Positions 36,390-48,409 of a stretch of 64,000 nt of DNA are shown one piece after another. Every line of letters begins with the position of its first letter. Within the stretch, counting starts at the first letter, position 1. Below the pieces are notes generated by a model, which saw only the letters and a program-made list of their open reading frames with translations, was not told the DNA's origin and made no database searches. The stretch comes from Welwitschia mirabilis (taxonomy: Eukaryota; Gnetophyta; Gnetopsida; Welwitschiales): assembly GCA_051453625.1 (NCBI GenBank), contig JBOZIK010000001.1:292162147-292226146 (forward strand), read 5' to 3'. The translations under genes were made by a program, and so were the position numbers.

Positions 36390-37125
36390 NNNNNNNNNNN
36401 NNNNNNNNNNNNNNNNNNNNNNNNNNNNNNNNNNNNNNNNNNNNNNNNNNNNNNNNNNNNNNNNNNNNNNNNNNNNNNNNNNNNNNNNNNNNNNNNNNNN
36501 NNNNNNNNNNNNNNNNNNNNNNNNNNNNNNNNNNNNNNNNNNNNNNNNNNNNNNNNNNNNNNNNNNNNNNNNNNNNNNNNNNNNNNNNNNNNNNNNNNNN
36601 NNNNNNNNNNNNNNNNNNNNNNNNNNNNNNNNNNNNNNNNNNNNNNNNNNNNNNNNNNNNNNNNNNNNNNNNNNNNNNNNNNNNNNNNNNNNNNNNNNNN
36701 NNNNNNNNNNNNNNNNNNNNNNNNNNNNNNNNNNNNNNNNNNNNNNNNNNNNNNNNNNNNNNNNNNNNNNNNNNNNNNNNNNNNNNNNNNNNNNNNNNNN
36801 NNNNNNNNNNNNNNNNNNNNNNNNNNNNNNNNNNNNNNNNNNNNNNNNNNNNNNNNNNNNNNNNNNNNNNNNNNNNNNNNNNNNNNNNNNNNNNNNNNNN
36901 NNNNNNNNNNNNNNNNNNNNNNNNNNNNNNNNNNNNNNNNNNNNNNNNNNNNNNNNNNNNNNNNNNNNNNNNNNNNNNNNNNNNNNNNNNNNNNNNNNNN
37001 NNNNNNNNNNNNNNNNNNNNNNNNNNNNNNNNNNNNNNNNNNNNNNNNNNNNNNNNNNNNNNNNNNNNNNNNNNNNNNNNNNNNNNNNNNNNNNNNNNNN
37101 NNNNNNNNNNNNNNNNNNNNNNNNN
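36390..37125. other. Assembly gap (736 N)
   Basis: Run of N bounded by 47 identical bases. The gap may be spurious (unmerged overlapping contig ends). Open frames across it are artefacts. Confidence 0.9.
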
Positions 37126-37136
37126 TTTGGACATCA

Positions 37137-37152
37137 TTAAAAAGAAGGAGAT
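37137..37152 (+). promoter_or_regulatory. Polypurine tract of first copia element
   Basis: AAAAAGAAGGAGAT immediately before the 3' LTR start, the usual plus-strand priming site. Confidence 0.75.
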
Positions 37153-38641
37153 TATTGGTAAATCTAGTTTTAATGATTCCAGTTGTTAAATATTTTGTAC
37201 TATTATATAGAAAGATAAATGTGAAGAAAATATGGTCATGAAAATCATATATGTTAGACCTTTAAGATGATATCTCATGAAAAAGATCATCTTAGAACTG
37301 AAAATGTCAATTTAATTAACTAAATACATCTATACAATGGAAGACATCTACACTTTTAAATACATCTATGATGAGACATCTATAGCTTAGAGACATCTAT
37401 GATAAGCCATATTTCAAATTGCATAAGAAAGATGACTATCTCAATGAAGATAACTATACTAAAAGATGGATCTAATAAAATAAAATATGTTTACATATTT
37501 GAAGACATCTACACTAAACTAGAATAGGTAATAGGGTTAATTTATACCTTGATTATTTATTTACTTTCTAGAAAAGTTATCAAGATTGGCATCATGAATT
37601 CATGATTATGAAGGGCTAAAGATTATATAATTTAAGTTTCATTAAATTATAGGCACTTTAACTAAAGATATCTTTCATGTGAAAGGCATCTGACTGATAG
37701 TACATTTCTACAATTTTGGAGATGTCTTTGATAAAGGCTCATATCAAATTTAAAAAAAAAAAAAAAAGATGCATATCCAATGCTTAGCTGTTTCTATCGA
37801 TTACATGATGGTTATAAAGTTCAAACAGTTAATCTCTTAAGTTAAATATCTATAACTCTTTAAAGTTATAAAGGCATAACATGACAAAAAGATCTAAGTA
37901 AGTAATCAATCTAAAACAAAGGAAATGAATGCATGAGTATTTGGACCTGCTCATAAAGCATCAAGATATCATTTACAAGGAACTTTTAAGTGTCTAAATA
38001 TTTTATTCATTAAATCTTATAATATTATATCATTTGTTAGCACTTGTAATAATGACAAAAAGAAGGAACTTAAACTCTCTATAAAGATACATCATTCAGG
38101 CTTGTTATTGTATTTATTTATTAGTACTTATATTTTTTAACTATCATATTTTTGGATGCTCTTGTATAGTCTATTCTTGTATTATTAAAACTTAAGGATC
38201 TCTTGCTAGGGTTCCTTATTATAAAGTAATTCTTATATAGGTATGCTTTGTTAGTGCCTGTGAGCATGTGTGTTATTGTATTATTGGTTTTTCCCTAAGG
38301 GGAAGAGAGTGTTATCTTGCAAGGAGCATATTACATTATGATTATACTTGAGTGTACATTTTTTGTATTAAGTTATTAGTTACCTTGAGGGAAAGAGAGT
38401 GTTATCTTATAAGGAACTTCTTATTTTTTAATGTAAGATTAGTGATGCACTAAAACCACTATTCTTTATAGGTTAAGAATAGTCAGAGGTGTGAGGAACC
38501 TACCCTCTATGTATGAATGTATTAGGTTAGGAAACCACATTATCTTGATAAGATATTCGTTATATAGATTTTTAATTTGTTATTGATGAAATTAGTTTTC
38601 TTTAGTGAAAATCATTTTCCCTTTGAATTTAACGATCCTTA
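37153..38641 (+). repeat. 3' LTR of first copia element
   Basis: Starts TATTGGTAAATC (TG to TA decay) and ends GATCCTTA. It aligns with the 5' LTR throughout. Two blocks with CTAAGGGGAAGAGAGTGTT-like sequence (near 38295 and 38388) are an internal duplication present in both LTRs (26515 and 26605). Confidence 0.9.
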
Positions 38642-39567
38642 AAGTATCATGTTTATGTGCACTAGAAATCAAAGAATGAACGACCACTTTAATAGTAACA
38701 TAAGAAATAGTATCACCTAAGGATTAAAAATATCATGTCCATGTGTAGATGAATAACTTATTCTTGTATAACTTAGTAAATACATTACAGTAAAAGAGGA
38801 AGATGGAGCCAAAACAAATTCCTCAAACTAGCCTCAGAATAAGTACACTCCCAAGGGAGGTGCTTAGAAAGCTATGACATCCTAATGCTTTAAGTATTTT
38901 CACCATGTTTTCCAATCAAATATCCTTTATAATGAGGGATTAAGTCCCTTTTATAGATGAGAAAAGGCTTAGAAATCTATTCCTTATAATGGTTGGTGGT
39001 GATTACATAAGAGGGATTACTTTTTGGCAATTTCGTTAAGAGGAGGTTATAAATTTTTTCATGTAGCCTTAAGGAGGATTTCTTATCTTTTATGAAAAAG
39101 AGATGATTAAATGACCTTTAGATGATGACATTATTACTAATAGATGTTATGTCATGTGTCTTCAATATCATTATATTTCTTGTTGTTACATGTCACTTTA
39201 ACATATCATCTTGCATCTCTTTCATGCCTTGTCAACGTTGATAGTTGATCCTGATTTAACATCTAATTAAACCCACAAATATAATATGATGAAATTCCCA
39301 TAAAGATGTAAGAATATAGCTTTGAACTCCTTCTACCCTGAAAGAGCTACAGCACTAGTGATCTAGATGGCAGCACCAGTGTTTTCTGATGGAAGTTCTT
39401 CATTTTGTAGCATGTCTTTCAAAAGGTAGAAATTAACCTGAAAATGTTATGAAAAATTTTCATTAATAATTCATGATAAAAAGGGTAGAATACATAATTT
39501 TATGATAATGGCTATTTTAAAGTTTGGCCTATCCTAAATTTACTTCATTAGAATGTCAATTTTTACA
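38642..39567 (-). repeat. Family H 5' LTR, right part
   Basis: Resumes the LTR cut at 25385 and matches 7453-7978 plus 17328-17767. It ends GTCAATTTTTACA, which on the minus strand is the LTR start. It contains the last of two CTAAGGATTAAAA-bearing repeats of about 90 bases. Confidence 0.8.
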
Positions 39568-40149
39568 TGTATATAAGGATACACAAAACAACATAAAGGT
39601 TGTCCTTCTTATAAGAAGATGAATCTTCTTGCTCAAGTTACTCCTATGTCATAAGCACTTTGATGCCAAAAAAAATATAATAAAATGATAGACCTAAGAA
39701 GTTTGTATATTTTAAATGATTAAGTAAATTTAACTAAAGAACTAATTAGAATGGTTACATTATAAATTTAGCTAAAAAAAAAACTTAATTCTATGTCATC
39801 CACTAACTTTATCCTCTAGTGGTGCATCCTATAGTGCTTTATCTTTCAGTGGTATGTGAAATTAGGTGAAATCTAATTGTTTTTTCAAATGCTCCATTAT
39901 TACTCTATTTTAACTTAAATTATTCTTAATTATTTATCTTAGGTCTTTGACATGAAAAGTGCTCAATTTAAATCATTAATTCTATTAAAAGTTCCTATGA
40001 CCATACTTAAAGCCACCAATAAATATAGCCGAGTTGATTATCTAACACTTATTCACCTTTTTATACTAATATTTGTTTTTCATAAGATGACATTATGATA
40101 TTCTAGCGTTCACTGATGTCTTAGCTTGTTGTAATTAAATTTTTAAACT

Positions 40150-40460
40150 TAACTATATCATTCATTTTTACTAATGATTGTGAAATAATAAATTGATTTT
40201 TATTTAAACTATACCTTATAGTTATAGTTCTTATTGTATTTTACATGTATAAAGAACTTGATAAGTACTAAGATACTTAAGAAACTAGAAAAACTAAAGT
40301 AAACATATTAGTATTATTAGAAATATTCATTAAATCATTTTATATGAAAAAATTAAAATTACAATTTGTCTCATGAAATTTAAAGATTTAGTGAAGACTT
40401 TGATGATAAAAAACCAATTAAAAATGAATAGTAGTTTAACTAATTAATTAGCTAAATATT
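40150..40460. repeat. Diverged dispersed repeat, copy 1
   Basis: Shares ATTAGTATTA-TAGAA-ATATT, then ATCATTTTATATG, TCTCA and AAAGACTTTGAT-like blocks in the same order with 44310-44610. Confidence 0.55.
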
Positions 40461-41113
40461 GTTTATTACCTAAAGAAATTAAAAACTCAATTCATTGAAA
40501 AAAAATGCATGGATTTTGAAATTGTACTATATTTTATTTTCTACTTTTATTTTAAATTAATTATATGGCTTTATTTTTTTAAAAAGTATATTTTTAATAT
40601 TTTTATTTTAGAAGTATAATATTAATGATAATAATATATCTTAGACTTAAAAATTTATGTAATCATAGATTTGTTCATTTTCTTTGAAAATTGCATGACT
40701 AAGTTATTCAAATATAAGAGGGTTATGAGGTCTCTATTTCATAGTATTAGAGCTAAATTCTTGGGAACATAGGGTTTTATTTAACATTACAAAATATTAG
40801 AAAATAGGTTAATTAAACATATAAATTTAATCATGGACTTTCATAACAAAATTAAACATGTACTAACTAATAACAATTAATGTGATAAGATAGAAGGATA
40901 TTTGACTTTGACTTTTTCAAATATTTGTATAAGATGAAGAATCAAAAGTAAGAAAATTCAAAATATGATTTAAGACACAATTAATAAAGGACATTTTAAT
41001 CACTAACACATAGCCAAGCTACTTAACATGTTCAACAAAGTAAATAAATATAATCAAATATGCCTAAAATTCTATAGAAAGAAAGGTTAAAATAAGATGA
41101 TAACATTAAACTC

Positions 41114-41121
41114 TATAAATA
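41114..41121 (+). promoter_or_regulatory. Isolated TATA-like box
   Basis: TATAAATA followed by GGAGG. Possibly the promoter of an unrecognised LTR. Confidence 0.3.
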
Positions 41122-41340
41122 GGAGGAATTTTTACAACCTTTAAATTTTAAAAAATTATAACTAAGCCCTTCAATATTGTATCACTTATGTCTAAGGCCC
41201 AAGAATCTATGTTCCTTAAAATTTTATCTAGTATAGATTTTTCAATTGATGTTTACTATCTTGTGTTAAAGTTTACTCATAGGTGTGTCCTATTTGAGTA
41301 AGAAGAATAATGCAAAATATATTTTATATATATATATATA

Positions 41341-41584
41341 NNNNNNNNNNNNNNNNNNNNNNNNNNNNNNNNNNNNNNNNNNNNNNNNNNNNNNNNNNNN
41401 NNNNNNNNNNNNNNNNNNNNNNNNNNNNNNNNNNNNNNNNNNNNNNNNNNNNNNNNNNNNNNNNNNNNNNNNNNNNNNNNNNNNNNNNNNNNNNNNNNNN
41501 NNNNNNNNNNNNNNNNNNNNNNNNNNNNNNNNNNNNNNNNNNNNNNNNNNNNNNNNNNNNNNNNNNNNNNNNNNNNNNNNNNNN
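41341..41584. other. Assembly gap (244 N) beginning in a TA microsatellite
   Basis: The left edge is a TA dinucleotide run, a usual cause of assembly breaks. A further 10-N gap lies at 41897-41906. Confidence 0.9.
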
Positions 41585-44500
41585 AGTATACTATAGTAGA
41601 TTGTTTCTATATTTATCATTACTGGATGTGGATTTGTATCATAAAGAATTTATATTTTTGATTAATTCCTATTAAGAGAATTAGATGCTATTTCATGATA
41701 ACTTGGGGATTTTCATTAGTTTAAGCTAATTTTTCATAGTATAAGCCTTCTCTTAATGATTTTGAATGTGCTTAATCCATATTAAAGAGAGTACATGAAG
41801 AGAACACCTCTAAAAACTATTAAGACAACTATAAACCTTGCAAATGAAGAATGTACATCACATTAAATATTGTACAAGGGATTCATGTGAGTAGCTNNNN
41901 NNNNNNAATGGTTTCTAGACTACTACCCTATTTATTTTTATTTAGTTATATATTAACTAGAATATTTTTAACGAACAAAGTAAAGAATACTAATATATGA
42001 AAAATAAAAACATATATAAAAAAGGATAGGCCTATAAATTTTTTTTAAAAATAAATTTACTTCATGTGTTTTCCCTCATCTTCTTGTTTTATGAATATTC
42101 ATGATAGATTCCAATAAGATCAAATTTAGATATAATGATAATAAGAATATTATATACCTAATTAATAGATTCACAACTCTAAGGGTATGGAAGAAATATA
42201 AAATATCAAATTAAATAGGAAGATGAATAATACAAAATTAGTGTCCATCAATTTTACTAACATTTTTGCTTTAAAATCTTTAAAATATTTTAATCTCTAT
42301 AAATCGATGACTTATCTCCATGATTGCATTATATGTTTTTCCCCATCCTATACTTCTATGAATGTTATCTAATAAATGATAAGCTCTTAATATCTTTTAG
42401 AAAATATAAATTTTAAGAAGGCATGTCACAAACTTATGGATTTAAACTAAAGGAAGTCATAAATCCCATAATTAAATAGAGGCTTAAGGATTGGATCTAG
42501 ATCTTATGCATGGGAATAATAGTTTCTTATATTCACTAATGCATTTTAATGCTAAGATGATTTTAAAAATGGTAAGTGCATAAAAATCTAAAGATGAGGT
42601 AAGTAGAAGCAACATAAAACTAAGTAATTACAAATGTTGATAATGTATCTAAATCATTATAATCACTAGATAAGAAAAATGAAGAATTCAAAATAAAATT
42701 AAATGTAATGATTAAAATAAGAATTCAAAAATCATAGAGAAAATGAAAAAAATAACTCTATAAATTTTAAATTTAAATGATTAACTAAACAATTGGATTA
42801 GATATCTTACTCAAACAATTTACTTAATTTTCCAAAGTTATAAAAATCACTTAAAGATCTTTATAAATGAATTAGATAATTAAGAGATTAAACATTATAA
42901 AATTTATAATGTGCATAAATTTTCATGTCCTTACATGATTTTAAATCATCACTTTTAATGATAAGTGATTATAAATTTTATAAAAATAGATAGCATGACT
43001 ATATAATTAAGAACTTCATAAAATTTATTTTTCATGGAATTAGATCACATAATCATCTTAATGTGTTAAACTTCTTTAATTAAATAAATAAACACTTCTT
43101 TCCTCAATCTTCTAAAATATTTTGGTAAAATAATTTCATTGTAAACCTATGGAATCCATTACAAAATTTAACTTGAAAAACTCATAGATTATATTTATGC
43201 ATAATATTTCATAATAATGTTTAAGGATTAGTTATTACAATCTTTGATGATTATTTTTGCAATACTTTAGATCCATATGATGGAATAGTGAGTTCAATCA
43301 TTATAGTTTTTTTTATTACATCATCCAAAAACCTAAATTCTACTTTTATTGAAGATCTAATTATTATAAAGTTCTTTCTACCCTAAAGTAATTAATAATT
43401 ATCCACAAACACCTTATCTGTACCTTTAATTTAGATTATGCATTAGATAAAGAGATATATTTGTCTAAAATAACTAGTAAATATGAGTTTCTAAATTTAC
43501 AAAGAGATTATTAGTGATTTTTCAAGTATATTAACATCCATAATCTTATTTTCTGTTAGTTTGAAGTTAAGATGATTTTGTTTATGCTTTTTAACAATGT
43601 TCTTTTACCAATAATACCTAGATTTAGATCTATCAAGTCCTTTCAAATTTTTAGATTTATAAAGTTTTTTTTTATCCTTTAAATACTAATAACTATTTTA
43701 AATCTATATAGATGATTATTTAACCTATTGTTCTTTATTAAAGTTAGATGAAGAAGGTATAACCTAATTTTTTAAGATGACTAATTCTTCTCATATCCAT
43801 CTTCTATTGATTATTAAGAAGATAAATATTTTATGCAATGTTTATTCTTATATCTAAACTTAAGTTAAAAAAATTATTTTGATTTCAATTTCCTTATGTA
43901 TCTTTTAAAATAGTAGTTTGATAGATTGTATTTCAGTTATCATGCTTATGGCATATGACGCATAATCTTTTGTCTCTGCTCTAGTTCTATTTAATTTTTT
44001 GTTATGCTTTGTATCATGTTAACTGTTTAAGGCCTTTTATGCCTTTTGTTATACTTCTTATCCATCTCAATTTAATTAAACTCTTTGGGGAACTAACATA
44101 TCCTACCCCTTTAAAATAGCAGTCATTCCTATGAATAGTTTAAGAAGAACTTTCAATCTATTACTTATTAGTTTAGTCAATAATAATAAACAAACATAAT
44201 AATAAAAATCAAACATAAAATTATAAACCAGTCAACTAATTAATCCAACATAAATGATATGTTTGAAAGTAAAGGGTAATGTTATAAGAAATAAACATTT
44301 AATCTTAGTAATGTCACTCATTTGACTAATTGTTACAAAATAATTAATTGAGTTGTATAATGTACTAAATAATACTAGTGGACTTCTGACCAAATTGTTT
44401 ATGTATAAAGATAATTTAACAAATGATAAAATGGCCTCAAAATTGAAAAGAATATTATTATTAAAAATATCATTATTAAGTAAAAATATTAGTATTACTA

Positions 44501-47319
44501 GAATATTTAGTGTATCATTTTATATGGATACTTAAGCTAATAAAGACTATCTCACAAACTTTATAGATTCCATAAAGACTTTAATACTAAAAAGTTAATT
44601 AAAAGAGGGAATCATTTAGATAAAGACCAAAAACACTCATTGGCTCAATATCCTTATGATTTTCTATAAAATATAATTCATAAAATGTAAAATTAATAAA
44701 ATTAAAAATAAAAAGAAACTTCTATAAAAGTCCTAACAAGTTATCATCATGCTATCTCAATAATAACACAATGTCGTAAATTCGATTTCTTTTAATTTAA
44801 ATGAATATAAAAAATATAAGTCTATAATTATTACTAATAACTATTCAAAAGTGCAAATCAATGTTTAAGAAACAAGCACACAAGAACCCACAATAATCAT
44901 TAAAGAATTTCCTTAAGAAATAATGTATAATAATTATATTAATAATTACAAAGGTAATAATAAAGACATAATATCCCCATAAAGCTTTTATAATGATCCG
45001 TTATTAAATGCACAAGAAGCTTGAAACATTATGAAAAATGTAATTTTTTTAAATCTATCCTTATATAAGTTTGCATATTAATTTTAAATTTAACAAGTAA
45101 AAATATCTTATTGATATATTCTTTATAAAACAGATGATTTATGCTTTTATGTATCAAAATCTAAGAGTTAGAACATTAGTTAAATTAAAAAAAATAAAAC
45201 ATAACAACCCTTCACAAAATATCACTATTTTAATAATTGATTAGCTATATTAATTAAAAAAATTTGTACGTCATTCTAAATTTAGGCACTTTTACAACAT
45301 AGATTATAACATGCAAATATAAGAAGAAAGAAATATTGTCACATAATACAAATCTTGTGTAATCTCAAATAATTTTATTGGTGATGATATAAACATAATC
45401 TTAGAAGAATATACTAGGATAAATCATCCTATGATTTCTAAATATGTTGCAGATAGTAGATCCATGAATTAACTCACGGGGTATCTCTAAGAACATTTAG
45501 ATGTTAAAGCTATAATAATAACATATCAATTACATAGTAAGATATCTCAAAGCTCTAAAAAGTTATTTTTAAAAATTAAGGTATTAAAATATTTTATTAT
45601 TTAGTGCAAAAATATGTTATTCCTCATTTTAAGAACTCAAGAAAGCCATTAACTATTGTATTTTAGATTTTTTTACCAAAATTTTAATGATTATATTCTA
45701 ATCTTACTTTAAGAGGATCCACTCTAGAAGAGTCTTCATAATTCCAATGAAGAAATCCCTACATGAAATCTTACTACTTGTAATCACAAAATTAAAAATG
45801 TAATAGCAAAGGCTTAGGAAGGCCAAATTGTCTAATACCTTTGGTTTTATACTTTTTGAGGGATAATAGTTAGCATGTAATTCAATAATATATTCTTATC
45901 ATCTTTAAATATATACAACATTTACGAATGAAAGTTACAAATACCAATGAAAAACTTTAGAATCTTTAAATTTACCAAACTCATAGTATTAATGGAACTT
46001 ATAAATGTCATGTGTTATCTTTCTTTACTATCATTTTCACTTTTCATTTTAGAAAGAATAGTGATTACCAACAAGGATTAGAAGAGCTTCCAAAAATTTT
46101 GTTGCCACTATCTATTATACCTTTTTACTGTACCTTTTATTATTGGTACTAGACTCCAGCTAATATGATAATGGTAAAGGATCAAGTCTAATAGATTTTA
46201 GGTTGGGTTAAAAAGGTTGAAAACTACATAGATGTTTAGTGGAATAACATAAGTTCTTGTTAATCATAAAATTTATAAGTAATGTAGTGAAAAATCTCCG
46301 TATAAATCTTAACCTAATAATTGCATGAAATGAAACCATGAAAACAAGATAATAGAATATGTAATAAATATTTCCATGAAAATGTTAAGGTGAGACTTTC
46401 TAATTAGCTGTTAACTATGTAAAAGCTAAAAGAGGAAAAGATGATAAATCTTCATCATGAAGAAATCAAATATTTCTAAGCTTCTCCAATGAATCATATC
46501 TATAATAAAATTATGTTTAAAAATGTAATAAAATTTTTGTAGATATGGCACATATTAAAAACATTAACTTTATAAGAAGTTAAATGATTTATGTTAATAG
46601 AGTTAGGGATAAATATATTATAGGCAAAAATAAAAGACATAAGAAAAAAATTCTATTACTTGTTTTAAAAAATCTTTAATGCTCTAGACTTTCTACTTAT
46701 AAATAATCCTTTGTTGTACTCTAGTAATCTTATATCTAGATAAAAATATTTTATCAAATCTAGTTATAATATCTAGGTAATTTATATGATTTATATCAAA
46801 TCTTTCTTTATGGCTTAGCTTAAAACCTATGATTGATTATGAAAATTTTAAGCTTCTGAAACATGCATTAAATAACTTTTATTATAGGATCTAACTAATT
46901 AAAGAACTTAATAGACCTTTGGATTTTATGGCCAAATATAAAAATGATAAAGATGTAATGATGATCATCAATGAGATATTGATCCTTTCTAGAAATATTT
47001 TAACAATTCACATAAATAAGTCTAGAAAAATACATAAATAGATTCATACAGTTGTTTGGCAAATCTAATAGGGCATGAAAATGGGTTGATCAATAAGAAA
47101 GGAATTCCTTTACAAAAATTTCCATTTATTTATTTCCTTCTTAGCCTATTTTGTAAAGATTCATAACCTATATTTGCAAGAAGACAAGAGGAAAAAGTTA
47201 ATTTGCATTCTCATTTTTTTAATTTACATCTAAGAGAAAATATGATTTGAGTCCTCTCAAGTATGTAAATAACCAAAATATCTAATAAACAACTAGTATT
47301 TAAGACTTAAGTTGTATTA
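41585..47319. other. AT-rich sequence without a recognised gene
   Basis: I read both strands and found no family motif. The region holds one copy of a dispersed repeat (44310-44610), long A/T runs, and near 46143 the sequence TGGTACTAGACTCCAGC, a possible decayed primer-binding site of the copia fragment that follows at 47320. Confidence 0.4.
44310..44610. repeat. Diverged dispersed repeat, copy 2
   Basis: Partner of 40150-40460. It contains a 60-codon open frame (44353-44532) with no recognisable domain, probably chance. Confidence 0.55.
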
Positions 47320-48235
47320 CCTAAAGATGGAGAAGACAACTTCCATCGTGAATCATCTAAATGCCTTTATTGAGAATGTGTTATGTGCCCAATATTAAGG
47401 TGATGTTTGAGGAAGAAGGCCAAGATTTAATTATATGGATATATTTTTTCTTGTTATGTAGTTTCTTATAATACTCATGTATGGTAATTACAACATAAAT
47501 TTTGAAACAATAAGAATAATGGCTCTTTTAGAATAAAGAATGAAGCCCTCTATTATAGAAAGATTTGAAGAAGACTAATGCTAAATGGCACATTCTATGT
47601 TAAAGTTAAAATCTCTAAAACAACCAAAAAAGGAAAATAAGATATTTGTTCCCACATAAAGAGGCATTCAAATAAGGAATTTCCAAAGATGAAAGACTAC
47701 TAATAAGTAAATCAAGAAGCTAAACAAGGATAGTATTTATGAAATGAAGCTAACACTAGAAACTGAGATGCTTCTCAAGACTTCTAGGTTATGCTTGTGA
47801 TTTTAAAGGCTTTAATGATAATGTGTGGATGCTTGATATAAGGGCTTCATGAGATATAACGCCTAACATGTCATGCTTCTATTTAATTAATAAAATGAAT
47901 AAAACACTTATATAAAACTAATGATGACGCTATCATTATGAGTACTAGCATAACTAATATCAAATCCATGATAGAGTTAAATTTCATAGATGTGAAGTAT
48001 ACATCAAAGGTGAGAATAAGCTTAAATTTCATTGGAACTTTGAAATATTTCAATGATAGTTATCCAATTGAAAATGATCTACAAAAGGTGACCTTGGACT
48101 AGGGAGTAAATTAGAGCAGATTGAAGCAAAATAGTAAATCTAAGATTTCGTTTTTAGGGCATGCAATAGTAGTCAAAGGGATAGTTTCAGTCAATTTTTG
48201 TAAACTCCTTAGTAGAGTTTATCTATTTTGAAAAT
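47320..48235 (+). pseudogene. Copia gag-protease fragment (third copia element)
   Basis: Begins MEKTTSIVNHLNAFIENVL, like the ...SV..H...F...L part of Tork-type copia gag. Later NVWMLDIRAS, stop, DITPNM (near 47835) matches the protease motif VW.LDSGAS.HMTP, with S-G changed to I-R and a stop. It then reads LNFIGTLKYFNDSY (near 48026), like the NLISLGTLD..GY block, and FLGHAIVVKGIV (near 48150), like the end of the protease region. The match ends at about 48235, where LINE-like sequence begins. Integrase and RT of this element are not seen nearby. Confidence 0.65.
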
Positions 48236-48409
48236 CCAAAAAGATGTAGTAATATACATATAAACCTCATGCTAGTTTTTCTACTCCTAAGGGGAAGTTT
48301 TATAATTGGTCACTTACAAATTTCAAAAACCTAAAAGGATAAGATCAAGTGGATTAAGGTAGAGAAAGTGAGGCATGATTCTCTAATCATGTAAGAATCA
48401 TTAAGTACT

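Larger units (their letters stand above)
25386..38641 (+). mobile_element. Ty1/copia element with long LTRs, nested in a family H LTR
   Basis: LTRs are 25386-28596 (interrupted by a solo LTR) and 37153-38641. After removing the solo LTR the 5' LTR is about 1.48 kb, like the 3' LTR (1489 bases). The 5-base duplication AAGTA flanks the element exactly, and the restored site CTAAGGATTAAAAGTATCATG matches related empty sites at 7527 and 38713. Primer site, gag, pol in copia order and a polypurine tract are present, followed by about 3.6 kb of extra sequence after pol. Long LTRs and a long 3' region recall Sirevirus-type elements, but I cannot prove that lineage. A 736-base gap lies before the 3' LTR. 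Confidence 0.9.
39568..41340. other. AT-rich sequence, no gene; one TATA-like site
   Basis: No coding region recognised. 40150-40460 matches 44310-44610. CTCTATAAATAGGAGG at 41111-41126 looks like an LTR promoter, but no LTR could be delimited. TA repeats run into the gap at 41341. Confidence 0.45.

Noticed and set aside
36260-37241. Open frames of about 280-310 codons
   Set aside because: They span the 736-N gap and read the duplicated polypurine/LTR start at both edges; not coding.
46143-46159. TGGTACTAGACTCCAGC as a primer-binding site
   Set aside because: Resembles the initiator-Met site only loosely and no LTR end could be shown before it; mentioned in the regional entry but not called.
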